This document shows, one piece after another, positions 56,192 to 63,982 of a DNA stretch of 64,000 bases (positions within the stretch are counted from its first letter, which is position 1; each line of letters starts with the position of its first letter). The position numbers were made by a program, and so were the translations under genes. The DNA is from an uncultured Bacteroidota bacterium (lineage in GTDB: Bacteria; Bacteroidota; Bacteroidia; Chitinophagales; Chitinophagaceae), in NCBI GenBank assembly GCA_903906365.1, contig CAIVKC010000069.1, positions 62,001 through 126,000 of the forward strand, in the 5' to 3' direction. The notes beneath the pieces are model-generated. The model searched no databases. It was not told where the DNA came from and saw nothing but the letters and a program-made list of their open reading frames with translations.

Positions 56192-57643
56192 TCAGGGCTG
56201 GCCGGGCTTTGGGGGTTTATCCTTTTTGTTATTATCCTTATTGACCACCGCGGGTTTGGGAGCGGCAGGCTTAGGCTGCTGAAAGGCATTTTGCCGGGGA
56301 TTGGCGATGGCCGGCCTGTTGGGTACTGGCTGAATCGACGGACGGCCTGGATTTGCCGGCTGGCCTGCGGGAACTGCTCTCTGCGGTGGTGTATTCACTA
56401 CCGGCACCGGCTGGGCAGCGGGCCTCGGATTGGAGGGAGGTGGCTGCAGCGGGTTCTCCGTCCTTCCGGATGGCTGGTTGACCGGAATATTATCGGCAGG
56501 TCTGGCCACAGGCTGGTTGAAGGGCGGATTATTCACCGGATGTTGGTTTTGAACCGGCGGCGGTGGGGTATGCTGGACAGCGGGCGGTTCGGCGGAATTG
56601 TTACCCGGTGGAGGATTGTTCGCAGGGCGGGGCACCAAACTGCCCGGCCGAGGTTCGGCATTATTTCTGTTTTCTCTGCCGCTTGCCGGCTGGTTGTTAA
56701 TGGCAGGCTCCGCGTTGTTAACAACCGGCCTGACATTGTTAAGGGTCTGAACCCTGGCTGGCGCCATGCGCTGCTGGCTGGAGGATCCCGCAGCAGGCGC
56801 TGCTGCATTTACCCTCGGCCTGAATATACTGAGCTGACCATTGCTGATCTGCGTAGCCCCTGGCCGGTTGCTGGTCGCAATGGCCACCGGCCTTACTGCC
56901 GTGCCGGTTACCCGGGAAACCTCGGTTGCATCAGGCCCTGCGATATAGACATTATTCCTTGTATTGTTATTGACGATATTGTTATTGACGGTATTGTTAT
57001 TGGTGATCCGGTTGTTGGTAATGTTGTTGTTTACCACCGTATTATTGATGACGGTGGTATTGTTGATGATGGTAACGTTTCTGGTTTCATTCACGTAATA
57101 ATTATTGACATGGGGGCTGTTTACATACTGGTGTGGAACAAAACACCAGTAGTTGGAAGGGGGATTATAATCAGAGATTGAAACTCCCACGCTCACATGA
57201 GGCCCTAAAGGAGCCCATCCATAATAATCCGGGCTTCTTCTCCAGCTAACCCAGGCCGGGGCCCATTCATTGCCAGGCACCCACATCCAGCCGTGGAATT
57301 GATCAAAGAACCACCGTCCGTAATGGAAGGTAGCCCAGCCCCAGTTATAATCGGATGCCCAAACCCATCCCGCATCACTATACACCCAGTGGCCGTTAGT
57401 GGCATATGGCTTGAAGCCCGGCTCCACGTTGGGCATCCACACATACCCATAACCGGGGTAATCTATCCATTGGCCGTAGGGGCTCAGTTCATCGTAAAAA
57501 GTCTGGTAGGATACTTCCTCCGGCTCGGGTGACGGAGGGGGTGGCGGCTGGTAAGCCGGCGGGTTTTGAACAGTTATGTAGCTGGGACCGCAGGAGGACA
57601 GGGCCAGAAAAATGGCAACGATCAAAAGGAGGGGCTTAGTCAT
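56192..57643 (-). CDS. DUF6600-type lipoprotein with Trp/Tyr-rich domain, Asn-rich repeat and disordered tail
   Basis: The 483 residues form three zones. A lipoprotein signal ends in LALSSC (Cys near 18). A domain of about 150 residues follows, full of Trp, Tyr and Gly (YGQWIDYPGYGYVWMPNV, then repeated GHWVYSDAGWVWASDYNWGW and GWMWVPGNEWAPAWVSWR); this is the YXWGXW/DUF6600 pattern of Bacteroidota surface proteins. Residues about 190-232 are an Asn/Thr/Val repeat (TVINNTVVNNNITNNRITNN). The remaining 240 residues are rich in Pro, Asn, Gln and Ala and probably unfolded, ending in Lys-rich sequence. TAATTTTG lies only six bases before the ATG on the minus strand. The function is unknown; an envelope role is inferred. 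Confidence 0.85.
   Translation of the reverse strand: MTKPLLLIVAIFLALSSCGPSYITVQNPPAYQPPPPPSPEPEEVSYQTFYDELSPYGQWIDYPGYGYVWMPNVEPGFKPYATNGHWVYSDAGWVWASDYNWGWATFHYGRWFFDQFHGWMWVPGNEWAPAWVSWRRSPDYYGWAPLGPHVSVGVSISDYNPPSNYWCFVPHQYVNSPHVNNYYVNETRNVTIINNTTVINNTVVNNNITNNRITNNNTVNNNIVNNNTRNNVYIAGPDATEVSRVTGTAVRPVAIATSNRPGATQISNGQLSIFRPRVNAAAPAAGSSSQQRMAPARVQTLNNVRPVVNNAEPAINNQPASGRENRNNAEPRPGSLVPRPANNPPPGNNSAEPPAVQHTPPPPVQNQHPVNNPPFNQPVARPADNIPVNQPSGRTENPLQPPPSNPRPAAQPVPVVNTPPQRAVPAGQPANPGRPSIQPVPNRPAIANPRQNAFQQPKPAAPKPAVVNKDNNKKDKPPKPGQP
56945..57085 (-). repeat. Degenerate tandem repeat coding for the Asn-rich segment
   Basis: On the plus strand short units such as TATTGTTATTGACG (twice at 56966-56995) and related TTGTTGGTAATGTTG words repeat irregularly. 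On the coding strand they give [IV]NN[TN]-type units. The repeat keeps frame throughout, so it is selected at protein level, though slippage may have expanded it. Confidence 0.7.
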
Positions 57644-57965
57644 ATTTTCAAAATTAAGGTTTTAAGGCTACTGGTTTGAATAACAGGAATTATGCTAATC
57701 TGAGTATCAAAATTATCATTAACATTTTATTATCGCAACTTACTTACAGCACAAACCCTTCCGGGCGGCCCTTGAAATTCCGGCAAACAGCGGGAAGGGA
57801 GACTTTAGCCGGTGGCATATACAGGGCCGCCGCAGTTCCTGGCAGCCGGCAAGGGCGTGAGGCTAAAGCAGGCGGTATGATTTTCCGGGGCTGAAAACCG
57901 GACCTCTTTTTGCTTGCCGCGAAAAAACTATCTTTGCCATCCACGAAAACGGGGTTATTAAGAAA
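57644..57965. other. Spacer between DUF6600 and pheT with a long inverted repeat
   Basis: The 322 bp contain no gene. CTTTAGCC (57803-57810) and its complement GGCTAAAG (57861-57868) enclose 50 bp that contain further short complementary GC-rich words, so the transcript could fold into a branched hairpin. The right end holds the pheT promoter. I could not match the fold to a known riboswitch. Confidence 0.4.
57909..57936 (+). promoter_or_regulatory. Candidate promoter of pheT
   Basis: TATCTTTG (57929-57936) matches the -7 box; TTTG at 57909-57912 stands 16 bp upstream, shorter than the usual 19-21. The start codon is 29 bp downstream of the box. Confidence 0.5.
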
Positions 57966-60392
57966 ATGACTATTAGCTATAATTGGTTGAGCGAGTACCT
58001 GCCGGTCAAGGTCGAACCGGAAAGGCTTTCCAGAATCCTGACCTCCATCGGACTGGAAGTGGAAAGCCTTGAAAAATACGAATCCGTGAAGGGCGGGTTA
58101 CACGGCCTGCTTATCGGAGAGGTATTGACCTGTGTCCAGCACCCCAATGCGGACAAACTGAAACTGACAACCGTAAACACCGGCGGACCAGTGCCACTTC
58201 AGATTGTTTGCGGGGCCCCTAACGTGGCTGCCGGCCAAAAAGTAATCGTAGCACCGGCCGGCGCGGTGATTTACCCGGTCAAAGGGGATGCGCTGACCAT
58301 GAAACTGGCAAAGATACGCGGGGAGGAAAGCCAGGGAATGATCTGTGCCGAAGATGAAATCGGCCTGGGAGATCAGCATGCGGGCATTGTGATTCTTCCC
58401 CCGGAAGTCAAAGCCGGCAGCTCCTTTCGGGAATACTACAAACCTTATGAGGATTTTCTGTTTGAAATCGGATTAACGCCCAATCACATGGATGCGATGA
58501 GCCATATGGGTGTGGCCAGGGATGTATGCGCCTACCTGTCCCACCATGAGAACAGGGAATACCGGATAAAGACCCCACCGGCCTCGATGGCCAGGTCCGA
58601 AAAACCAGGAGAGGCCGTAACGGTAAGCATAGAAAACCAGAAGGCCTGCCGGCGTTATTCGGGCATTACCATGTCCGGCATACAAATCAAGGATTCGCCC
58701 CGCTGGATGCAGGATAAATTAAAAGCGATCGGTGTAAGGCCTATCAATAATATTGTTGACATCACCAATTTTGTTCTTCACGAAATGGGCCAGCCCCTGC
58801 ATGCCTTTGATGCGGAGCGGATCAAAGGGCATCACATTGTCGTAAAAAACCTGCCGGAAGGAACCCCTTTTGTTACTTTGGATGAAAAGGAAAGAAAGCT
58901 CTCGGCAGCAGACCTGATGATTTGCGATTCGGAGGGCCCCCTGTGTATAGCCGGCGTATTTGGCGGTCTGACCAGCGGGATCAGGCCTGAAACAACCCGT
59001 ATTTTCCTGGAAAGCGCCTGGTTCAACCCCACAGACATCCGAAAGACCTCCTTTAGGCACGGCCTGCGCACCGAAGCCGCTGTTCATTTTGAAAAAGGAA
59101 TGGACATATCCGTCACGGTCAATGCCCTTAAAAGGGCTGCCCATCTGATCAGGGAACTGGCAGGCGGGGAAGCTGTTTCGGAGATGGTGGACATCTATCC
59201 GCTGACGGCCGAAAAGACGCAGGTCACCCTTCGTCACCATTACCTCAAAAAATTAAGCGGCAAGAATTACCATCCCGATTCGGTCAAAAACATACTCTCC
59301 GCCCTTGGTTTTGAGATTCTCAAGGAAGGAATGGATGATATCCGGGTAGCCGTTCCCTCCCATAAACCGGATATCAGCCTGCCTGCGGATATCGTGGAGG
59401 AAATCATGCGTATTGACGGCTACGATAACATACAGATACCTGCTGCCATCACCATTTCCCCATCGGTGGAAACCGGTACGGCACAGGCCGCTTTCCGGGA
59501 AAAAATAAGCAATTACCTGGCGGGCCAGGGTTTTCATGAAATTTTCACCAACTCCATAACCAACAGCGCCTACTTTTCCAGCGAAGAGCTGGAACATGCC
59601 GTGCGTATGATCAATAACCTCAGCGCCGAACTCAACATCATGAGGCCTTCCCTCCTGGAGACGGGGCTGGAATCGATCTCATACAATATCAACCGGAAAA
59701 ACAACCATCTCCGGTTTTTTGAATTCGGAAAGACCTACCATTGCCGCGAAACCGGAAAATATACCGAAACCAACCACCTCTGCCTGTATGCGACCGGCAA
59801 TCTGTCTGCCGATTCCTGGCTGGCCAAAGGACAGCCTGCCAGCCTGTATTATATGAAGGGGATTTGCCAGGCTGTTTTCAGTCTTACCGGGCTGGAATTT
59901 CCGGGTTTCAAGGCAAGCGAAAACAACCGGCTCGAGTCCGGCCTGCAGGCTGAGCTGGGCAGCCGGCCCGTGCTGGAAACCGGAATGGTCAGCCAGCAGG
60001 TGCTGCGTACCTTCGATATCAGACAGCCTGTATTTTTTGCAGACTTCCAGTGGGATGTCCTGGCCGATGAGTTCCTGGAACGACGCATTGAGTTTCGGGA
60101 ATTACCCAGGCAGTTGCCCGTTCACCGTGACCTGGCGATGATTGTCCCTAAATCCCTTGCTTATGGCGCAGTGGAACAAACTGTGCAGAAAATCAAACTC
60201 GATAAATTACAGGAAGTACAACTCTTTGATATATTTGAAAGTGACAAACTGGGGGCAGACAGGAAATCCCTGGCGGTAAGTTTCAGCTTTCTTGATAACG
60301 AAAAGACCCTGACGGATAAGGAAATAGATTCGATGATGCAACAGATCATGAAGGCCCTGGAAAACGAACTGCAGGCAGAAATCAGGAAATAG
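57966..60392 (+). CDS. pheT: Phenylalanine-tRNA ligase beta subunit
   Basis: PheT is the large subunit of the alpha2-beta2 synthetase that charges tRNA-Phe. The 808 residues follow the family order: an N-terminal segment (ISYNWLSEYLPV), a tRNA-binding OB domain (VLTCVQHPNADKLKLTTVN), the B3/4 editing domain (GLTPNHMDAMSHMGVARD and later segments), the B5 domain, a catalytic-like core with RPSLLETGLESISYN, and the C-terminal anticodon-binding FDX-ACB domain starting near LPRQLPVHRDLAMIVP. pheS is not in the window, so the two subunits are encoded apart. Downstream lies the coiled-coil gene, 35 bp away. Confidence 0.97.
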   Translation: MTISYNWLSEYLPVKVEPERLSRILTSIGLEVESLEKYESVKGGLHGLLIGEVLTCVQHPNADKLKLTTVNTGGPVPLQIVCGAPNVAAGQKVIVAPAGAVIYPVKGDALTMKLAKIRGEESQGMICAEDEIGLGDQHAGIVILPPEVKAGSSFREYYKPYEDFLFEIGLTPNHMDAMSHMGVARDVCAYLSHHENREYRIKTPPASMARSEKPGEAVTVSIENQKACRRYSGITMSGIQIKDSPRWMQDKLKAIGVRPINNIVDITNFVLHEMGQPLHAFDAERIKGHHIVVKNLPEGTPFVTLDEKERKLSAADLMICDSEGPLCIAGVFGGLTSGIRPETTRIFLESAWFNPTDIRKTSFRHGLRTEAAVHFEKGMDISVTVNALKRAAHLIRELAGGEAVSEMVDIYPLTAEKTQVTLRHHYLKKLSGKNYHPDSVKNILSALGFEILKEGMDDIRVAVPSHKPDISLPADIVEEIMRIDGYDNIQIPAAITISPSVETGTAQAAFREKISNYLAGQGFHEIFTNSITNSAYFSSEELEHAVRMINNLSAELNIMRPSLLETGLESISYNINRKNNHLRFFEFGKTYHCRETGKYTETNHLCLYATGNLSADSWLAKGQPASLYYMKGICQAVFSLTGLEFPGFKASENNRLESGLQAELGSRPVLETGMVSQQVLRTFDIRQPVFFADFQWDVLADEFLERRIEFRELPRQLPVHRDLAMIVPKSLAYGAVEQTVQKIKLDKLQEVQLFDIFESDKLGADRKSLAVSFSFLDNEKTLTDKEIDSMMQQIMKALENELQAEIRK

Positions 60393-60427
60393 GTCCCGGT
60401 TGGGGTTGGGTATAAATATTTTTGAAC

Positions 60428-60715
60428 ATGAGTCAATTGTCGGACCAGATTACACGTATCTCCGAGAAGCTCCAGCTGGTGCTCAGGCAACTCCAGGTCC
60501 TTCAGAAGGAGAATGAGCGGCTCAGAGGGCAACTGGAGCAGGAGCGCCGCAACCAGCAGGTCCGGGTACTGGAGATCGAACAATTACAGCAGCAGGCAGA
60601 AATCCTTAAACTCTCCAGGGGAGAAATGAAGGAGTCAGAAAAAAAGGCGTTTGAAAAACGCCTTAATCAGTACATTAAAGAAATTGACCGCTGCATCAGC
60701 CTGCTCAACGAATAG
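60428..60715 (+). CDS. Small coiled-coil protein between pheT and zapA
   Basis: The 95 residues are almost entirely predicted coiled coil, rich in Gln, Glu, Leu and Arg (for example KENERLRGQLEQERRNQQV), with no signal peptide or membrane segment. The start is the ATG at 60428; a TTG two codons earlier is possible. It follows pheT by 35 bp and precedes zapA by about 400 bp, with one opposite-strand gene between. Size, composition and nearness to zapA suggest a ZapB-like division or chromosome-linked protein, but this is inference from context only. Confidence 0.75.
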   Translation: MSQLSDQITRISEKLQLVLRQLQVLQKENERLRGQLEQERRNQQVRVLEIEQLQQQAEILKLSRGEMKESEKKAFEKRLNQYIKEIDRCISLLNE

Positions 60716-60716
60716 A

Positions 60717-60971
60717 TTATACCCGTTTGACAAGCCTCATTTTCATTTCATCGCAGCCTCTTGAAATTTCAAGTGTGTACACGCCATATGGCAAATCGTT
60801 GAGGCCAACCCAGTTGAATACGTGCTGATCATTGGCGGCTTCCGTTTCCAGCGCACTGCAGACGCTTCCTTTGTCATCCTTTAATACGGCCCTCAGCATG
60901 CATTTTTGTGGTTGATCGAGTTCAAAGGTCAGCCGGTCGATAAAAACCGGAGACTTCATTTTTACAAACAT
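60717..60971 (-). CDS. Short protein resembling a free-standing type IX sorting / FlgD-like beta-sandwich domain
   Basis: The 84 residues look like the C-terminal domain found on type IX secretion substrates or the FlgD Ig-like fold: a strand-rich start (PVFIDRLTFELDQPQKCML), then VFNWVGLNDLPYGVYTLEIS and the end MKMRLVKRV, which mirrors the GxYxLxI...KxVK pattern of sorting domains. There is no signal peptide and no attached cargo. It is expressed towards the coiled-coil gene, one base separating the two stop codons, and divergently from zapA. I know no function for such solitary domains; it may be a cytoplasmic structural protein that merely shares the fold. Confidence 0.7.
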   Translation of the reverse strand: MFVKMKSPVFIDRLTFELDQPQKCMLRAVLKDDKGSVCSALETEAANDQHVFNWVGLNDLPYGVYTLEISRGCDEMKMRLVKRV

Positions 60972-61052
60972 GGTTTGGTTTGGGTTTAAATGTGGTCTAT
61001 AAAGAGCGATTTTGGGTTATTGATTTGATTATCAAGATTGTAAAGCCTGACT

Positions 61053-61060
61053 TATCTTCG
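61053..61060 (+). promoter_or_regulatory. Candidate -7 promoter box of zapA
   Basis: TATCTTCG lies 63 bp before the zapA start in the 152-bp spacer shared with the divergent 84-residue gene. The same octamer precedes rny and pyrD. Confidence 0.4.
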
Positions 61061-61081
61061 GTTTATGCCAATAATTACGAC

Positions 61082-61090
61082 TGTGGATAA
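61082..61090 (-). promoter_or_regulatory. Consensus DnaA box ahead of zapA
   Basis: TGTGGATAA is the exact complement of the strong DnaA box TTATCCACA. ACGTGTATAA, a one-mismatch relative, follows within three bases. Together they sit between the candidate zapA promoter and its start codon. One such box could occur by chance in 64 kb. Confidence 0.35.
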
Positions 61091-61123
61091 AACGTGTATA
61101 AATTTATAACAAGAATTTCACAT

Positions 61124-61408
61124 ATGCAAGAATTAATTCCATTAAATATCGTGGTTGCAGACAGGACCTACCGCATCCGGATCCTGCCGGGGGATGAGGA
61201 ATCCGTCCGTAAGACCCTAAAAACCATCAATGACAAATTGCTGGAATTCAAAACCAGTTTTTCGGGAAAGGACATGCAGGACTATGTGGCCATGGTCCTG
61301 CTCTGGTATGCCACGGAACTGCCTGCCATCCGGCAGGCGCAGGCCCCGGAGGACAAAATCACCGAATGGCTCCAAAAAATGGAAACGCAGCTGGACAAGG
61401 CATTATAA
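61124..61408 (+). CDS. zapA: Cell division protein ZapA
   Basis: ZapA binds and bundles FtsZ filaments in the cytoplasm. The 94 residues have the family layout: an N-terminal beta-rich globular part (IPLNIVVADRTYRIRILPGD) and a C-terminal long helix for dimerisation. The ATG at 61124 gives the conserved N-terminus; an upstream GTG in frame at 61094 overlaps the DnaA-box region and is not used here. It lies in its own unit between the 84-residue divergent gene and rny. Confidence 0.92.
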   Translation: MQELIPLNIVVADRTYRIRILPGDEESVRKTLKTINDKLLEFKTSFSGKDMQDYVAMVLLWYATELPAIRQAQAPEDKITEWLQKMETQLDKAL

Positions 61409-61450
61409 ATAGTTTTATTGTTTGGTGAAAATCGATCCGCCAAAAATCAG

Positions 61451-61458
61451 TATCTTCG
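61451..61458 (+). promoter_or_regulatory. Candidate -7 promoter box of rny
   Basis: TATCTTCG lies 77 bp before the rny start. TTTG occurs 26 bp upstream, further than the usual 19-21, so the match is partial. Confidence 0.4.
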
Positions 61459-61535
61459 CCAACTAACACATTTCCATGCAATCATGCGCCTGGAGAACAA
61501 ACATAGCATTGTCAACTTTTTAAATTACAGATTCA

Positions 61536-63101
61536 ATGGATTCGACTGTCATATACATAATTATCGGTGCGCTCTCCCTGGTAGTGGGAGTCGTTGCAGG
61601 CAGGTTCATCTTTGCCAAAAACACCAAAAAACAGCTGGAAGAGGCTGACCAGCAGGCCCGTAAGATCATTGCCGATTCCCAAACCACTGCGGAGAACCTG
61701 AAAAAGGAAAAGCTGCTGGAGGCCAAAGAAAGATTCGTACAGTTAAGGGCTGAACATGAAAAAGAGGTCCTGGAAAGGAACCGCAAGCTGGCGGAGTCCG
61801 AGAGCAGGATAAAACAGAAGGAACAGAGTATTAACCAGAAATCGGAGAACCTGGACCGCCAGTCCAAGGAAAATGATGCCATCAAAGAAAACCTCAACCG
61901 GCAAATTGAGGTGGTCAGCCAGAAGCGGACCGAACTGGAAAAACACCAGGAAGAGCATATCCGGCGCCTGGAAAAGATTGCCGCCCTGAGTGCCGAGGAT
62001 GCCAAAGCACAACTTATAGAGAGTCTCAAACAGGAAGCCCATACCCAGGCGCTGGCATTGCAGCAGGAAATCATCGATGATGCCAGGCAAAAGGCCAATA
62101 AGGAAGCCCGCAAACTCATCATACAGAGCATTCAGCGAACAGCCGCCGAACAGGCCATTGAAAATTCCATCACTGTTTTCAACCTGGAAAGTGATGAAAT
62201 CAAGGGACAGATCATCGGCCGTGAGGGTCGTAATATACGGGCCATCGAGGCAGCCACGGGGGTGGACCTCATCGTGGATGACACCCCGGAAGCCATTGTG
62301 CTTTCCTCCTTTGACCCCTTGCGCAGGGAAATCGCCAGGTTATCACTGCAAAGGCTGGTGAGTGACGGCAGGATCCACCCGGCCCGTATTGAAGAGGTGG
62401 TGGAAAAAACACGCAAACAAATTGAAGAACAGATCATGGAAATCGGTGAACGTACCGTGATCGAACTAGGCATACACGGCCTGCATAAGGAACTGGTGCG
62501 CATTGTAGGAAAGATGCGTTTCAGATCATCCTACGGCCAGAATCTGCTCATGCACAGCCGCGAAGTGGCCAATCTTTGTGCCATCATGGCCTCTGAACTG
62601 GGCATGAATGTCAAGCTGGCCAAAAGAGCCGGACTGCTGCACGATATTGGTAAAGTGCCCGATGAGGAAACAGAACTGAGCCACGCCCTGCTGGGGATGA
62701 AGCTGGCTGAAAAATACGGGGAAAATCCGGCGGTGGTCAACGCCATCGGAGCCCATCATGATGAAGTGGAAATGCAATACGTCATTGCCCCCATCGTGCA
62801 GGCCTGTGATGCCATCAGCGGAGCCCGGCCAGGGGCGCGCAGGGAAATCATGCAGCAGTACCTGCAGCGCATCAAGGATCTGGAAAGCCTCGCCATGGCC
62901 TATCCGGGTGTGGAAAAAGCCTATGCGATCCAGGCCGGAAGGGAACTCAGGGTCATTGTGGAGGCAGATAAAGTTACCGATGGTGACAGCGCCAAACTCA
63001 GTTTTGAAATCGCCCAGAAGATCCAGACCGAAATGACCTATCCGGGCCAGATAAAAGTTACGGTCATCCGGGAGAAAAGGGCAGTCAACGTCGCCCGTTA
63101 A
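61536..63101 (+). CDS. rny: Ribonuclease Y
   Basis: RNase Y is a membrane-anchored endoribonuclease that starts mRNA decay. The 521 residues show one N-terminal membrane helix (about 5-25), a long Glu/Lys/Gln-rich coiled coil (about 30-205), a KH RNA-binding domain with [19 protein letters not shown] near residue 228, and an HD phosphohydrolase domain with [10 protein letters not shown] near 369 and AHHDEVE further on. The length and order are standard. The presence of RNase Y instead of, or besides, RNase E as decay enzyme is usual in Bacteroidota. Confidence 0.97.
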   Translation: MDSTVIYIIIGALSLVVGVVAGRFIFAKNTKKQLEEADQQARKIIADSQTTAENLKKEKLLEAKERFVQLRAEHEKEVLERNRKLAESESRIKQKEQSINQKSENLDRQSKENDAIKENLNRQIEVVSQKRTELEKHQEEHIRRLEKIAALSAEDAKAQLIESLKQEAHTQALALQQEIIDDARQKANKEARKLIIQSIQRTAAEQAIENSITVFNLESDEIKGQIIGREGRNIRAIEAATGVDLIVDDTPEAIVLSSFDPLRREIARLSLQRLVSDGRIHPARIEEVVEKTRKQIEEQIMEIGERTVIELGIHGLHKELVRIVGKMRFRSSYGQNLLMHSREVANLCAIMASELGMNVKLAKRAGLLHDIGKVPDEETELSHALLGMKLAEKYGENPAVVNAIGAHHDEVEMQYVIAPIVQACDAISGARPGARREIMQQYLQRIKDLESLAMAYPGVEKAYAIQAGRELRVIVEADKVTDGDSAKLSFEIAQKIQTEMTYPGQIKVTVIREKRAVNVAR

Positions 63102-63155
63102 AGGGGCCGGGCAGGGCGGGGCCCTGGCCGGAAAGGCAGGCGCTTTGATTTCTTT

Positions 63156-63186
63156 TTTGCTTTTTGGCGAAAGCTTATTACCTTTG
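63156..63186 (+). promoter_or_regulatory. Strong promoter of rplS
   Basis: TTTG (63156-63159), 19 bp, then TACCTTTG (63179-63186): an exact match to the Bacteroidota vegetative promoter in both boxes and spacing. The start codon is 20 bp downstream of the -7 box. Confidence 0.8.
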
Positions 63187-63206
63187 CAATCCTTAAATTT
63201 ATAGTC

Positions 63207-63566
63207 ATGAACTCGGCAGTAGCATTTGTACACGAACAGTTAACAGGCAAAAAAGAATTTCCGAAATTCAAAGCCGGTGATAATATATCTGTGAATTATA
63301 AGATTCTGGAAGGCAACAAGGAGCGTATCCAGGGATTCAAAGGCGATGTAATTAAGCGTCAGGGTGTTGGACACACTGCCACCTTTACCGTCCGCAAGAT
63401 TTCCGACGGAGTAGGCGTGGAAAGAACATTCCCCCTGTATTCCCCCAATATAGAATCCATCGAATTGAACAAAGCCGGACGTGTTCGCCGTGCCAAAATT
63501 TATTTCCAGCGCGAAAGAAGCGGAAAGAGCGCCCGCATCAAAGAAAAAAGAATGGCTGCAGAATAA
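63207..63566 (+). CDS. rplS: 50S ribosomal protein L19
   Basis: L19 sits at the interface of the ribosomal subunits. The 119 residues contain the family segments FKAGDNISVNYKI, GDVIKRQGVGHTATFTVRK, and the signature VERTFPLYSPNIESIELNK followed by a basic tail VRRAKIYFQRERSGKSARI. The gene is monocistronic here, with a near-ideal promoter (63156-63186) and an intrinsic terminator 21 bp after the stop; the usual rpsP-rimM-trmD partners are absent. Confidence 0.98.
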   Translation: MNSAVAFVHEQLTGKKEFPKFKAGDNISVNYKILEGNKERIQGFKGDVIKRQGVGHTATFTVRKISDGVGVERTFPLYSPNIESIELNKAGRVRRAKIYFQRERSGKSARIKEKRMAAE

Positions 63567-63587
63567 GGCAATGCCTGTTTATAAAGG

Positions 63588-63619
63588 AAGCGGAGGTCTA
63601 TGGATCTCCGCTTTTTTGT
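63588..63619 (+). terminator. Intrinsic terminator after rplS
   Basis: An 8-bp stem (AAGCGGAG with CTCCGCTT), extendable inward with one G-T pair, is followed by TTTTTGTT. A second small hairpin (CGGGG...CCCCG, 63664-63681) lies further on. Confidence 0.85.
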
Positions 63620-63713
63620 TGTCCTATGGTTAATGTTTCTTCCCTCCCTATATAAATAAATGACGGGGGTCTAAATCCCCGCTCCAAAAAAGCCTTTTAT
63701 ATTTTAAAACAGT

Positions 63714-63721
63714 TAACTTTG
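63714..63721 (+). promoter_or_regulatory. Candidate -7 promoter box of tatA
   Basis: TAACTTTG matches TAnnTTTG and lies 18 bp before the tatA start codon. Confidence 0.6.
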
Positions 63722-63739
63722 TCTCTCTAAATTTATTTT

Positions 63740-63982
63740 ATGTTTACGAACCTGTTACAATGCTTTTTTTTGATATCCGCCCCCGGTGGTAGTGAATGGA
63801 TTTTAATCATACTGGCCGTGCTTATCCTGTTTGGAGGCCGTAAAATCCCCGAATTTATGCGCGGACTGGGAAAAGGTATCCGTGAATTCAACGATGCCAA
63901 AGACAATGTCAAGAAGGAAATTGAAAGTGGAATGACCGACAAGGACAAACCAGCCAGCACCACCACTTCTTCCCAGCAGTAA
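63740..63982 (+). CDS. tatA: Twin-arginine translocase subunit TatA
   Basis: TatA forms the protein-conducting part of the Tat system, which exports folded proteins across the inner membrane. The 80 residues have a short N-terminal helix (about 18-33, EWILIILAVLILFGG), the conserved FGxxKIPE hinge (FGGRKIPEFMRGLGKGIREF), an amphipathic helix and a polar Lys/Ser/Thr tail. The 15 residues before the helix are unusually long and hydrophobic for TatA; an internal start is not obvious. tatC is not in view. The gene has its own TAACTTTG box. Confidence 0.93.
   Translation: MFTNLLQCFFLISAPGGSEWILIILAVLILFGGRKIPEFMRGLGKGIREFNDAKDNVKKEIESGMTDKDKPASTTTSSQQ

Noticed and set aside
56291-57181. Long plus-strand frame opposite the DUF6600 gene (Arg/Gly/Ile-rich)
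   Set aside because: The low-complexity translation follows from the complement of the Asn/Pro-rich coding repeat; the minus strand has the lipoprotein signal and known domain.
62526-63233. Minus-strand frame opposite rny
   Set aside because: Shadow of the rny coding sequence; it also runs through the rplS promoter.
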